Source: Nymphaea colorata (Eukaryota > Streptophyta > Magnoliopsida > Nymphaeales > Nymphaeaceae). Taken from it: a stretch of 64,000 bases of DNA. The stretch spans positions 8,754,001 to 8,818,000 of the forward strand of contig NC_045150.1 of NCBI RefSeq assembly GCF_008831285.2. The letters run 5' to 3'. The notes beneath the pieces were generated by a model. The model was given only the letters and a program-made list of their open reading frames with translations, was not told the origin of the DNA and did not search any database. Both the position numbers and the translations under genes were made by a program. This document shows, one piece after another, positions 11,451 to 24,337 of the stretch (positions are counted from its first letter, which is position 1; the number at the start of each line of letters is the position of its first letter).

Positions 11451-14400
11451 AACATATATGTAACCTTCTCCGTCTTGCTAGAGACCTAGCTTCCCTGTCA
11501 AGAAGAGAGGCTAGGATTGCAGGACTACTTGAATATGTGGTATATATGGCCAAAAGAGAAAAATTGCCATACCACATAGCATCTATTTGCAAATTCAATC
11601 AACAGGGAGTGAGATTCCTATCGAGCAAATCTTCTCAACCTTAATTACTGCAGCTTTGTTCAAATTAAGGTTTCATAACATAAGTAATAAATGTCCACAA
11701 GTCACACCAATAAACTTGCAATTTTGTATGCATGAATCTCTATATATGGTCAGCTAAGATGTACTTGGATTCCAAGTTGTTATTTTCTTATGTTTTACCC
11801 CAACTTAGGCTTTCATTATTTAGAACGTATACAATGAAACGTATTATGGTTTAAATGAAAAAATGGACAAATCAAAGAGACTTATTTAATTTTATATCAT
11901 CATGGTAGGTTAATAATAAGATGATAACATGCTAAACGCCTTGAATAATTGATGAGATCAAATCATGTATGGTTTTACATTGCAGGAGGATGTCTGCAGG
12001 CTTCTTAAATTGGACAGTAAACTTTTTCATGAACGAACATAGTGCCACGGTTCACCTGACACTGACTTAAGCATCTGGTCTAGATTATTAGTTTCTAACC
12101 TTGTTTTAGAAGTTGAACAATCCTCTGGCCACTATCATTTGAATAACCAGCTCAATACCAACTTAGATACCTGTCTAACATTTCTCAACCCTCTCCTTGA
12201 TTTGCTTCAGTTTAATCATATTCGAAAAGGCAGTAAAAAGAAGTGCCAACTAAACCGAATATTTTATATCAACACCATACAAAATATTCCTCATATAAAA
12301 TCTTTCCCAAGCCAACATTCTTGCACATGGAATGGTAGTTGTATAATCAAAAGAAACCAAATTAATTGCCTTTCTTCGTAACACATACATATACATTAAA
12401 CAAATTAAACTAATCCAGTACTCCTACTGCTTATCTTCTTGTTTAATCTTTATAACAAGCATGGCCACAACGAAGTAGAGAAGCCTTTTACATGAGACGA
12501 CAGGTACAACGCTATAAGTAAAACAACACCGGTAGCAATAACAGTAACAGAAGATAGAACCTTCCTTCCTTTTCTTCTTTCTAATGGATTTAATACAGAG
12601 AAAAAGAGCTAACTGCACCCATGCTGGTGTTGGTGGCCCATTCAACATAAATGTTCCTCCATGTGGAGGGTAGTGAAGACTGATGAAGTTCAAGGAGTGA
12701 TATGCGGGCATCAAAGGAGAATTTGCGTCATGATCAATGCAGTATATATAGCTATGGATTCAAATTTTTGGGTATGGAATTTTTCGTAATTCTGAACGAT
12801 TAAATTGATAAATAAATAAATGAATAGAGAGAGAGAGAGAGAGAGAGGCAAAGGAGCAGATGATAGAGGAGGAGGGTGAACAGATGAGAAGGAAGAGGAT
12901 GAGGTAGCAGTCGTAACTCCCCCGCAAGAAGAGGCATGTGATGACTACGTGATTGCATTAAATGCCTATGTTTTCGCCGACTCTTGCGCCAACAATGTTC
13001 AGGAATCTCTCTCTCTCACATTCGGATTTGGACTTTGGTCACTGTAACATATAATTTTCTTTTTGCACTCTTGTGAGAAGGATCTGGACCATCGTGTATG
13101 TGGTTTTTTTTTACACTTTATATTTCCGAAAATCAACCACATGCACGTCCTTTCTTCATCTTTTTTAAACACGAGAGATGCAAGTGAACCTTTCTTACAC
13201 GTAGATTTTAAATCTTCTTGCACACAGATTTTTTATGTAACCTTTTTTTTGGGGTTTAAAAGCGCAGCAGTTTTGCATCGAAAATAAATAAATAAAAAAT
13301 TCAGTGACCAGCGGCATTCTCTCTCTTCTTTTTTAAATGAAAGCAAGCTCCTAGATATTGCATTCTAGTGAGAGAAAGAAAGAGTTTTTAATTAAAAGCA
13401 AATTATTTTATTCAGAAGATGAAACCTAGGCATGCAGTTCATGGGCTTCCAATTTTGTGTCGTTTGCAAATGTGAACCGATTGACGTCTTAACAAACACG
13501 ACTACGGCTGTTACTTCTAATTAAATGGACTCAAAGAAAATGTGATATAAATGCCCCAAACTCGTGTTTAATAATTTTTAAATTTGAAACATACATTTTT
13601 GCCTTGTAACGATTTCATTTTATATTGGCAACCCGCAATTTTCTTCCGGCCAATTATAAATGTGGACTTTCTTTCTTCAATTTATAAAGGTTTTAAAAGT
13701 TTGTCCATTATGATCGTCACCCACCTTTTTGTTTGTGTATGCGGACACATCAAACCTCAGATAATTACCACCAAGAAACTTCCTCGAAGCATCTGGATGA
13801 TTAATCTTGAATGTGACAAGTAATTAATTTGGAAGATAGCACACCAAAAATCAACAAAGAAGCACTATGTCATGCGCTCAAGTTCCATATGTATGCATTA
13901 AAAGATTATAATTGGTTACTTCTAAAGGCACATAAATTAAAAATGTATCGAATAAATTCAATTAAATCAGCATTAACTCGACTAATCAAAGGGTAGCTGG
14001 TTATATGTTCGGCCCCAACACATACCATTCGTTTCGGTGCCGGAAATTACAATAATGACCTTCAACAATTAAAAAAAAAACATACCCAATGAGGATAAAA
14101 TGGGGAAACTAAATAAAAATTATTATAATGCTAGCTACAGTCCAGTCTTCATCTCCATAATCAAGCATCAAGGATATTCTTAACATCGTAACTGCTTTGG
14201 TTAGCAATATTTTATCATATCATTAACTTAGAAAAATGAACGTTTCAAAAACTTGGTCATGTGGGAGATAACAAAGCCTTAGCGTATACCTACGGTAAGA
14301 ATGTCATAAGAGACATACCATACCTAAGCAAGACCATGAGACACGCAGAATAATTCCCATTTTTTAAAAGAAACGCTAAAATGAGGAATATAGAATAAAA

Positions 14401-14699
14401 GGCAGATAAATATTAAAATACTTCTAAAATAAGCACAGAACTGAGGTTGCACCTTTATAGTAAACTTCATAGGGGGCGTCACCATCTCATCCACGAATAA
14501 ATCCAATTCTTTGCAAGATTCTTCTGCATGGCAATCACTAAACTATTTAATGTCAACTCTCCCATGCATACGTCCTGACAAAAACCTCTCCATTATCTAA
14601 TTATTTATCTAACCCTTGGTTTAAATTCAATATCAACGCCTCACCAACCTGTCTCTCACGGGAATGCAGCTCCAATTCCACATGCTTACGCACGAGAAC

Positions 14700-14702
<3 letters not shown>
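11451..14702. other. Intergenic, no gene recognised
   Basis: Nothing with a protein-family signature. A (GA)n tract lies near 12829-12847. A 96-codon minus-strand frame at 12424-12714 is discussed under rejected items. Confidence 0.45.

Positions 14703-14774
<72 letters not shown>
14703..14774. repeat. Compound (TC)n(TA)n microsatellite
   Basis: About 18 TC units are followed directly by about 17 TA units. Confidence 0.95.
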
Positions 14775-14776
<2 letters not shown>

Positions 14777-16166
14777 TGTGTGCTTCGAATATTTGTCCTT
14801 TTTGGTTTTGGAATCTCTAGAGAGAGAAAACAGGGTCAGTTGTCCCACAGAGGTCAAAAAAGGGTGTCCCTAAGCAGGAAGCGCTAATAGTAAAAGCGTT
14901 CACTGTTTGACCTCTTCTTCCCACATGCAGTATAGAATTTGTTCAAGAGAGAGCCGTGACGTATGCCCAATTCCCCATTGAGTTGTTTTTATCAAGCAAT
15001 GAAAAGTAAAAAATTGGCAGCTGTTGGATGGGTTTGGGGAGAAGTGACAAGAAGAAAGAATTGAGTTAGAGTGAGGCCAAGTTTCTCTGTCACTGGATTG
15101 TGATCAACTTAATATTTTTTATCTTGGATGTAAGTGATATCAATGTTTATTCTCGAGGTAGGGTCATAGCCTGCCGGACACCGGTAACTAGAAGAACCAT
15201 GTGGGAAACCGGAGATGCTTGCTGATCAGTGTGTGAATATGCTCGGTATTCACCGCAGTGGGACAAGCAAAGAGAAGACCTAAACAACCTCAGACCCTAT
15301 ACTTCGTGTCCTGTTCCCAAGATCGAAACAGAACAAACCGGATCTCTTGGGCTCACAGAAGCTTAAGAGTTGGTGTTTCATGTTGCTAGAACAGACAAGG
15401 CTTGCTCATTAGCTTACCACTTAATTTACCGAGCTCATCAGCATCATTCGTCATCGTCGATCTTCAATTTCAAGAGCTTCAACAAGTTTGGAAACATGAT
15501 CAAGGCAGTTCGTAAAGTATTTGAGCTTATTTCTGACTTTAAATTACAGAAAGGAGAAGTCAAACCACGCGGTGCTGTTGCAACTCTATCTCTCTTCCTC
15601 TCTTTGTTTGTTTCTGAAAGGCCATCAATCTGCCAGTAATGGATGGATTAGACTGTGAAAGATTGATGGGTTTCCTTTGCCAACCTTGTGGTTTCTGCAG
15701 GTCAATCAATTGTACCATCTCCACTTTTTTAATCTCCTTCCAGTCATAGTTTTCAGGGGCCCCGCTCCCTTGCAGTGAACTCCGGGGTAGAGTCACCGAC
15801 AGCGAAGCTCCAGTACCATCAACCCGCGAGGCGCGCACCCACCTCCAGTGGGTGACCAAGTCCTCTAACTCCTTTTACCTATGTATCTAGCTTGTTTGAT
15901 TCATGAGATGCTATATATATATATATATACGCACACGAACATGAAATAGAAGAGAGAGAAAGTAACATGAGAACAAGAAAACATGAATACGGCATATTCG
16001 TTGCCATGTTAACAGTGCTTTAAAAATGTGTACCTATTAATCAAGTACTAATTTAACTTTACGAAAGTACTATCAAAGTGACGTGCATAAAATTTTTAAT
16101 TTCATGTTGTCTATTAAATTTAGTGTTCCTAGCTAATGTTATCTAGGTGCATGTTTCCTTCCTCTC

Positions 16167-16176
<10 letters not shown>
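14775..16176. other. Intergenic, no gene recognised
   Basis: Locally less AT-rich at 15160-15860, with short frames on both strands but no domain or splice structure that I can support. A (TA)n tract lies near 15912-15928. Confidence 0.4.

Positions 16177-16252
<76 letters not shown>
16177..16252. repeat. Palindromic (TC)n(TA)n(GA)n microsatellite
   Basis: About 13 TC units, about 13 TA units and about 12 GA units follow each other, so the whole 76 bp is its own reverse complement apart from the ends and could extrude as a hairpin or cruciform. Confidence 0.95.
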
Positions 16253-16259
<7 letters not shown>

Positions 16260-17793
16260 TATGGCTAGCAATATATGCTGCAATACAGGTTCTCTTTTAA
16301 TTAGTTTGGTTACCGAAGTTATTCCTTTTTGTTGCAGGTGCGAATCTTTTTCCACCAAACATTGACATGTTAGGGGTCCAAAATTCCGGAGACGATTATC
16401 ATACCGTGAAAATTTTTCGGTAGGTGATCAACTGATCTAAAAATTAAATGCGTACGGACAGCATGCAGACGGAAGAGACCGCCGGCCGGCACGTGTAAAA
16501 ACCATGGGTGCCGGCGTATGCCGCTGCGTAGGTCATACGGATGTCTCACGGGTTTTCGATCCCACACAAGAGAATTTTCGGCCTCCCACGCATCGCAAAT
16601 CCCTTTCAATTCCTCTGGTTGTTGAACTTAAATGAAAAAGCTCAGTGCAACAAGATTTGGAGAGTTGAGATTTTTAATGCCGTTTTCAGAGGGCGGTTGT
16701 GTTCGTGAAATCGGCATCGCTTTTACCCCTCTGCTGCGAGTCTTTCAGAGCTGTATAAATCATCCCCTTTCATAGAAAAGTAGCCAGACTAATCCCAAGG
16801 ATCATGTGGGCATGTTTGTTTTATAGTCAACTTGCTCTCTAAAGCACATGAAGGATGGAAATTAAACAAAGCATCACAATCTGGACCCAAAATGTGCTTC
16901 ATTCCCAAGAACAATTTGCAAGTAAAAGTTTTTTCTGATCTTTATCTTCCCAGTTCATGTGATCACAACTCTTCCTTTGCAGATATTTAAGCTTTTTTAT
17001 CAGAAGGATAAACAAGACTTATTGAGGGAATGAAAGAGTGAGATATGTGGACCATGGTTTAATATTGCCATTCTTCAAATGAAGTGATAAGAATGAAGGA
17101 GACAGAGAGTATATAATAAGGAATAGTACCAGGGAAGGAGCAAGTGGGAGTGCTTGCATGAGGAGTATTATAAAGGAAATCCATATAATTTATTTATTTT
17201 ATTTATGTTTAGTACATAACATTGGTCAACCCCACAAAAAGATGGTCTCCCAAGCATGTTTTTTAATACCTATACCATGCTGGATCTACACAATTTCCAT
17301 GCTTATTGAGAGTATCTCATCCACCAAAAGCATAATTTAAACCTACTATTCAACAAATCTAATAAAATAACGATCAGCACACCAACAATGAAAATTTCGG
17401 TAAATAGATAAAACTTGAAGATCGGAGAAGTATCAAAAAGTTCCCAGTCCTGCTTTTATTGTTGAGAGTCAGAAAAGTGTAAAAGTTGCCCTTGTTTTAA
17501 AATAAACATGGCCTCACTGACATTTGGATTCCTCAACTAAAAGGCAGCTTTTTAGTTGCTTTCATTTTAAACTCATTTGAAATACAAAATGACACACATG
17601 AAGCTGAAGACACTATTAGTAGATGCGGTAGAAAGACCAAATACAATTATATATTTTTCCAAAACATGTTTTATAGGTGACATAACTAATTTTGGTGTTT
17701 ATACATGTTTTCTTATATGTAGACTAAAAACTACAATACACTTTGCCAATAGGTATTAAAATTTTAAATACTGGTAAAAATTGATGGCTAGGG
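16253..17793. other. Intergenic, no gene recognised
   Basis: AT-rich, with only short open frames and no family signatures. Confidence 0.45.
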
Positions 17794-18197
17794 TGCAACA
17801 CTCCATAAAAGTTTAGTTGTGTATCTTGGATTGTGAAGAATCCTAGAGACTTATAAAAAGATTGTTAAATAGTTGGTTGTTTTAGTTTCTAACCTTTCTT
17901 AAAATTGAAACTGAAATGCTAGAGAGCAGAATATGATACACCAAACTAGGTCGTGACAGTGTTATCAGAGCTAGTTCAACACTTACCTACAGTCCCACAT
18001 ATGTGGATGCATGTGTTTTAGGAAGAGTGGATTATAATATCCCGAAAGTTTAATCATGCGCTGAAAATTGTGAGAGTTCATTAAGGACTCATAAAAAAGG
18101 GTTGAGTAAGTTATTATTAACCTTGTTCTTAGTCTTTTTATAGGCTGAAACTAAAGTTGCTGGGGGTAGGTTGGGATTCACCAGCCAAACCGTTACA
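17794..18197 (+). mobile_element. TRIM-like element: two 165-bp LTRs, tRNA-Met primer site
   Basis: Two related 165-bp segments (17794-17958 and 18033-18197) lie in the same orientation 74 bp apart. They share, in order, a (c/t)aaaagtttag-type block, a gaatcctagagacttataaa-type block, a gttgttttagtttctaacc-type block and a ..GTGACA or ..GTTACA end. Directly after the first is TGTTATCAGAGC (17960-17971), one mismatch from TGGTATCAGAGC, the usual plant primer-binding site complementary to initiator tRNA-Met. Just before the second is a purine-rich aggaagagtgg (18020-18030), fitting a polypurine tract. The whole 404 bp has no coding capacity, matching terminal-repeat retrotransposons in miniature. 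The LTRs are diverged and no clear target duplication remains, so it is an old copy. Confidence 0.75.
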
Positions 18198-21100
18198 TAT
18201 AAGTGAGTTGGCCACTTCAGAGTTAATTCAGAAGAACGATTGCTTGTTAATAATAAAAAAAATGATATATTTCATTTATCTATAGAAACTTCACAAACTA
18301 AGAAAAACTTCACAAAACATTTAAAAAATAATAAATATTTGTGTTGATTGATGAATTGAATTGATTCATTGCTGGATCGGTCCGTTCAGGCCAATTTTAC
18401 AATAGTACTCAGCCAATTTTTTGGTTGAAGGCCCTAAATCCGACCTTACATATCTTCTGTGGCTCTTGGCATAAACAATCAACATTTACCTCACCCCCCA
18501 TATAGCTGACAGCTAAGTAGTCACAGAGAAATGAAAAGAGCCAATTAGAAAATTACAGTATCCCCATGAGGATCATAGCTACGATGGCCTGTGCAATCAG
18601 CTAGCTTTTGACTTTATGAGGAAGCAGGAGTTATTTATCATGGTTCATGTAGGAAGTGACATCTACGCGAGCATCCGGTACGATTTTTCATATATTCAAA
18701 AGGAAATTAACAGCTCCGTTTCTTCTTCACTACCAAAATACTTTTACATTTTAATTCATGCATAAAGAGTAAATGTTATTCATCGTTATAAAAATTGAAA
18801 AACATAATGTAATAAAAAATTTATCTCATGTGCTTGGTGTATCGTCACTAAATCAAGGTGGTGCATTCTCCATTCGAGAGATCTAGAGATCATATATATA
18901 GTCATACTCCCATAAGCATCTATTTATACGGCATCTAGAGATCTAGAGAACAGAAGGCCATTGCATTATGAGCTAGAATTCTTAGCTATCGCAAGAATTT
19001 TTTCGATCTAGGGTTGGTAGCTTTATTATGGAAGGAAAAAGTCAAAACCCAATTTCATCAAACTCCTTGTAATGGAACTGAAAGTCCTTGATGTCTATGA
19101 CTTTGCAACAAGGGGAGAATTGACTGTAAATCAATGAATAAATTATAAATACGTGCGTGTATGTATGAACTCAGAAGGAAGGAAGCTAGCAATTACGGTA
19201 GGACATCACTCTCAAGAGGGAAGGAACAAAGGGGAAGGAGGAAAAAAGGGAGAGGGTTTGTCATGAGAATCACGGACACGAAAAAGGCTGATGGCCGAGC
19301 AATAACTAGGTTGACCTTAATTCTTCCTCTCTGTCTCTGTCTCTTCCCTGCTGCATGAGGCCGGGCCGATCAAAATCCTTCAACACCCACCAACAACTTG
19401 CCACTAAAAACAAAGAACTCGGTAGACTAAAGCCTGCCCGAGTCACATGATCTCTCTCTCTCTCTCTCTAACTTATGACCACCAACATTGGTTATTCTTT
19501 GCTTTTCTATTAAGTCGGGATCAGACTGTTATGTTATGCCGGGAAATCAAGTGTGCCACAGAATTCTCGAGTTCTGTTCAAGTTAAAGGGCTTCTTTATA
19601 CTACTGAAGTATGAGAAGACCTAGTAATGGGAGTACCGATTACTTTCTCTCACAAGAAAAACAGATGGGGGGGGTCTCCAACTTATTCATGTTATGTGGC
19701 ATGTGAAATGACCAAAATACCCTTATTACAATAAAAAAGATTTTTTTTAAAAGGTAAAAAAAGGTTGTGAAAAGTAAAGAAGGCCTAAAAATGTTTATTA
19801 CTTTACAAAAACTTTCACAAATACTTTCACCCTTCTTTGGTGCATATTTGTTGCATACAGGGAAGTGTGCACTCAACTCAATCTACTCTCAAGATTTTTG
19901 GCTCCAGCCCTAATGAAGATTGAGTTGACTCCAGCCTTAACAGAAATTTGACATCTTAGGATGGGAATAATATAACTTGAGAGTTTGACAAAATAAAAAG
20001 AAGATGATGAACATTTTAATTCATTATGTTTTCTTCTTGTTTTTGTTTTTCAAACATCTATCATAATGCTTCAGAAAGCAATCATGAGTGGCTGTGGGAT
20101 TCAAGACAGCAAAATCACCATTCATTCACTCGCATCTATATATAAAAAGTGAGAGAGAAGGTGGTGATTGACCAGGTTGGAATTAAGAAAGGGAAGCGCA
20201 ATCGCGGCGAGTCTTGTTGCGCAATATTGAGTGAGGGTTTACTGGTGTGGACTGAATGAATGTTGGGTTGTGGAAGTCAAGGAGTGGTTCACTCGGATCT
20301 TGACTGTGGGAAAACAATGGCGGCATTTCTGATCATTGGGGGCCGATGGGCACCAACATTAATATTTTTGCTGGCCACTGCTTTCTGTATCTCTTGGACT
20401 CTCGATCCCCTCACTCATTTCGCATGACTCACGGACTGATAGGCCCCCACCTTCTCTCTGGCTCCGTGGAAACGGAATTTCTCGGCAAGCCGCGACCCTT
20501 TTTCTGGGTGGCTTGTTTATCGAAAGATCTAGCCCCGTGACCAGTGAATCTTTATCTTTTTTAAATCTCTGCACTTTTCTGGATTTCTGCCACCTTCCCG
20601 GTGGTTGTGTGATCCGCTCTCCTCGTGCAACCCCTTCTTCCCTCCCTTTCCCCACATTAACTCTCTAACCAATTCTCCTCTTCACCGGTGATCATCACTG
20701 TCACTGTAATTTCTCTAAATCTCCAAGCATTTGTCTAGAGGATCTCAACTCCGAAATACCAACAAAATGTTTCGCATTTCTGCGTATACAAGAAAATCCT
20801 AAGAAATATTTGTTGGTATCTTATCTTTTCTCATTTGGCTGCCATTTTTTTTTGTTTCATTCTGTGGGACAAGATTTTATGTCCACAGAAGAAGATTAGG
20901 ACATGCAGTCCGTTAAAAAGGAAGACAAGGACGTCTTCTATGTACCAACCGATATGTAATCATTCAGATTTCAGAAAGCACCGAGAAATTCCAAAGCTTA
21001 TCGACTGCGACCAATCGGTACAAATACCATGAAATCCAAAGAAATTTTTGTACTTCATGGGAGCAAGTATTTGGTTCTTATAACGAGGGAATTGAGGCCC

Positions 21101-22162
21101 GAAATGACGAGGTTGAGACTGTTATCTCATACAGACACAGAGGCACTTGTACCGAGCAAGAGAAGACGCCTTTGGGTCGTCGGCCCCAATATAGAATTTC
21201 TGTTCTTATTTGGGAGTAAGTTTACTGAAACGCCCTTATCGTGATAAACGACAGTGTTTCCGGTTGGCCTTGGAGTTGCAACAATGGCGTTTCTTGTCCT
21301 TTCATGGAAGCTCTGTGCTGCAGCTGGCTCGTTGGAAGCCATTGCCGGCCTGGTACAGAAGAAAACCCTTGTTTTTTTCCTTACGGGAAAATTTGGAATA
21401 TTTGGGAAACTTTTTCCACGACTCACGGAAGGTTGGTGTCTTTTCCTAGACAAACAAATCCAGGGCCTTGGCATCGGTGGCTGCAATTTATAGTAAACAA
21501 GGAGGAGGTGGAAGCTCACAAAAGGCAATGGAGAAGGGCAGTGAGGTTTCTTTTATATACCAAAATAAAACTTGACCAAAACGCCCCCACCAGAATGACA
21601 TATGTACAAAAGGCAATGGTTCGAATTCCATTTCAAATTATTGCACCACACCAATATTTATCATCTCTTCCTTCATCCGCATATTTTGATAAAATGCTTG
21701 TGAAATGACTCCAGTCTAATCACATAAACATAAACAGTAAGTAAGAAGGAGAAGTAGAAGATTTAAATCTGGATTTGGATCCGGTTATTCATTCAAAATT
21801 TAGATTCATACTGGATGAGAAAACTGACCAACGAGCAAAATTTAAAAAAAAAAAAAAAAAAACCCATCGATATCCTGAAATTTCCCAAGATTGGATACTT
21901 ACAGAAACATCCTTGCCAGTTGCCACCACGGGTAGGCACAAGGGGCTCACATGTACCGAGGGTAGTTTCGTCCGATAATCAAAATTTATCTCTCTTAACG
22001 GTCTCCTTCGTATTCTTCGTCCCTCTCACGGTACCTGACAAAAGAAGCTCAAGTCTCGGCCCAACGTGAGAGTAGGTTAAAAAAGCAACAATAAAAAAAG
22101 GAATTACGGAAAAAAAAAAAGTGAAAGAGGTTAAAATCATTTAACCTTACCTCGTCCAACGA
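18198..22162. other. Intergenic, no gene recognised
   Basis: Several sub-regions (20180-20660 and 21100-21530) are less AT-rich and hold overlapping open frames of 60-155 codons, but none shows a recognisable domain, signal peptide with continuing exon, or convincing splice context. A TATA-like ctatatataaa is at about 20142-20152. A poly-A run lies near 21842-21860. Confidence 0.4.
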
Positions 22163-22190
22163 TGACGTCACGTGACGTCATATATATATT
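22163..22190. promoter_or_regulatory. bZIP-type palindrome next to a TATA-like run
   Basis: Bases 22163-22180 read TGACGTCACGTGACGTCA, a perfect 18-bp palindrome. It contains two overlapping TGACGTCA sites and a central CACGTG (G-box), all known core sites for plant bZIP factors. A TATA-like atatatatatt follows immediately. It lies about 2.15 kb upstream of the GARP gene start, which makes it a possible distal element or the promoter of an unseen transcript. Function is inference. Confidence 0.45.
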
Positions 22191-23062
22191 AATTTCTTTG
22201 TTAAAAATATGGAGGGTTGCTTTCACGAGGCCAATGACAAACTATCATTTCAACAATAATTTGCACATTTCTGGAATTTCCAAAAGTTTTTTTTTAAGTC
22301 CTCTCCGGCCCCTCCCCTCCTTCCTCGTAGCTTCCCATCCTTCCTTTTTTCTTCTTTTGGTAACCGATGGAACAGTAAAAAGTCCTTTTTATCTTCTGTT
22401 CCTCCTCTTTTTATCTAACCAAATCCGAATTCTTGTGAGATTAATATGGTACCATCCTGACATAAGGCCGGTGAAATCTGATATTACATGTGAGAAAATT
22501 AGTAAAAAATTTCATTGGGTTTGAATATTGTTAATAGTTGCTTCAAATATGAACAAGATTAATGCTTTTTGTAGCTAAAATCCGCGACAATTTGAATCAA
22601 ATTGATTGTTTACGAAATCTTGGATTCGATGGCTCTTGCTCTCAGACAAATCAACGCTGGAAGTTAACTTGAAGACCAAATTAGGTAAACGGTCCTAACA
22701 GTCAATGTGATGATCATAGCTTACTTCCTATGCATTGGATTAATTTAAGTTTTCGAAAACCAACCATTTTTTTTTTAAATTTTTTTGCGCAGAAGCCACA
22801 ACTTAAGTTGAGGGACAACATCACTCATGATATGCTCAAAGTCCCGTCTGCACTTTGAAGAAAGACATGCTTTGGGTTTTTTGTGAGATTTGGCAACCAC
22901 AAGATTCGAACCTTGGACAGTGCCTAGAAATAGACTGTCAAAGTCTCATGACGAGATGTTCAAGATCGGCGTCCTCATGGTGGAATAGGTTGTGTGTTCG
23001 GGCCAAATGGGGGCCCTCCTTACGGCCCTACTAACCCGGGGGGCAATATCAAAGTTAAATAC

Positions 23063-23073
<11 letters not shown>

Positions 23074-23110
<37 letters not shown>
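23074..23110. repeat. (TA)n microsatellite after (CATA)n
   Basis: Several CATA units pass into about 18 AT units. Confidence 0.95.
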
Positions 23111-23113
<3 letters not shown>

Positions 23114-23471
23114 CAAGACTTGAGGCTCAGCATATGAACTTAAGTGACTTACAATGTTACTGATCATGAAATATGGATCACTATTAGGCAATGTGAGTAT
23201 TTAGAATTAGTTAAGCTTCATTTTGGCAGACCCTTGCGGATGTTCTCCTTGTTAGAAAACCACGCCAAAGAGAATGAGGTCCAATTTTACTTTTGATATT
23301 CCACTTGGGCCCTCATAGTTTTGTCACCACTGGAGAAAATTAGGCGCATCATCCATTTTCCTTCATAGTTTTTGAAAAATGCGACTTCTCATTCAGTGGC
23401 TGAGCTAGAATTTTATGTCATGAGCCGCACATATGCATAAATTTTTAATCGATGTGAGGTAAAGAGACCAA

Positions 23472-23496
23472 TCTCTCTCTCTCTCTCTCTCTTTCT

Positions 23497-23530
<34 letters not shown>
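23472..23530. repeat. Compound (TC)n(TA)n microsatellite
   Basis: A TC tract (23472-23492), a short interruption, then a TA tract (23498-23530), about 0.8 kb upstream of the GARP coding start. Confidence 0.95.
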
Positions 23531-23532
<2 letters not shown>

Positions 23533-24337
23533 AATTATTTTAACATAAGCATTTTATTTTATTTTTTATATTTTTTTATTCTACGAAATAAGTTCATGGG
23601 TTAGGCAGACTCGTACCAGATTACGCCAAAAGGAGCAGAATAAAATTGAACTTTTGTCCTCGTTCAATTGAAAGTAAAGCGTAATATCCTGGCCAAGTGG
23701 ACAAAATACTTAGTCAGCCAAGTGGATATTTTGAAAGCAAACTTTACATAAATATGTTTTGATAAGTTACATAAAGAGTGGTATAACTATAAACTCTACT
23801 ATTTTCTAGAATTCAATTCCAAGTTTTTTCACGGCAAAGCGGCATTTTTTTTTTTTTGAAAGAAAACAAAATATTTCCACCAATCAGTGCAAGATCCTTT
23901 TTTGACAACAAGAAGATCTGTGGCCAAGGGTAATAAGGTCATTTTACTGGAGAAAGCTTGTAGCTTGTAGCTTGTAACCCGTGTCCTGAAAAAGCATGTT
24001 ACCTGCATATTCCATATACCACCTCATTCTCCCGTATTATACAATTTTGTAAAGACTCAGGGGGTTGCGGGAAATTCTTTCTCCTCCTGTATCATATTTA
24101 TTAGTTGTCTAACACAACGATCGAATTTCTACACAAACAACAGTCAATGCAGCGAATACTTGTTCATGGTGGCTTTTTAATTATTGTCTCCCGTCCTCTC
24201 TTCTCCCCTTCACCTCCCACAGCTATGTGAAATGGCATCAAACCCGCCGATTTTCCGGCAATCCTCCGGTGGAGATCCGATAGCGAATCACCGTTCAAGT
24301 CTCTAGGGAGAGACAGAGTAGGGAGGCAGACGGTGGG

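Noticed and set aside
12424..12752. A 96-codon minus-strand frame (12424-12714) preceded by a TATA-like run at 12742-12752, with a ctcctttg word loosely like a miR399 target
   Set aside because: The TATA run is so close that the start codon would be at the transcription start, the protein end is low complexity (CYCYCY), and the miR399-like word has an extra base and mismatches at key positions.
20142..20660. TATA-like box and less AT-rich segment, considered as a microRNA or small gene
   Set aside because: No long foldback was found and none of the conserved plant microRNA sequences I compared by eye was present; open frames show no domain.
21590..21650. A ggttcgaattcc word resembling a tRNA B-box
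   Set aside because: An extra base in the box, no A-box at the right distance and no cloverleaf.
21127..21708. Overlapping open frames of 79-155 codons on both strands
   Set aside because: Several frames are open at once, none has a recognisable domain, and no splice links to other exons are evident.
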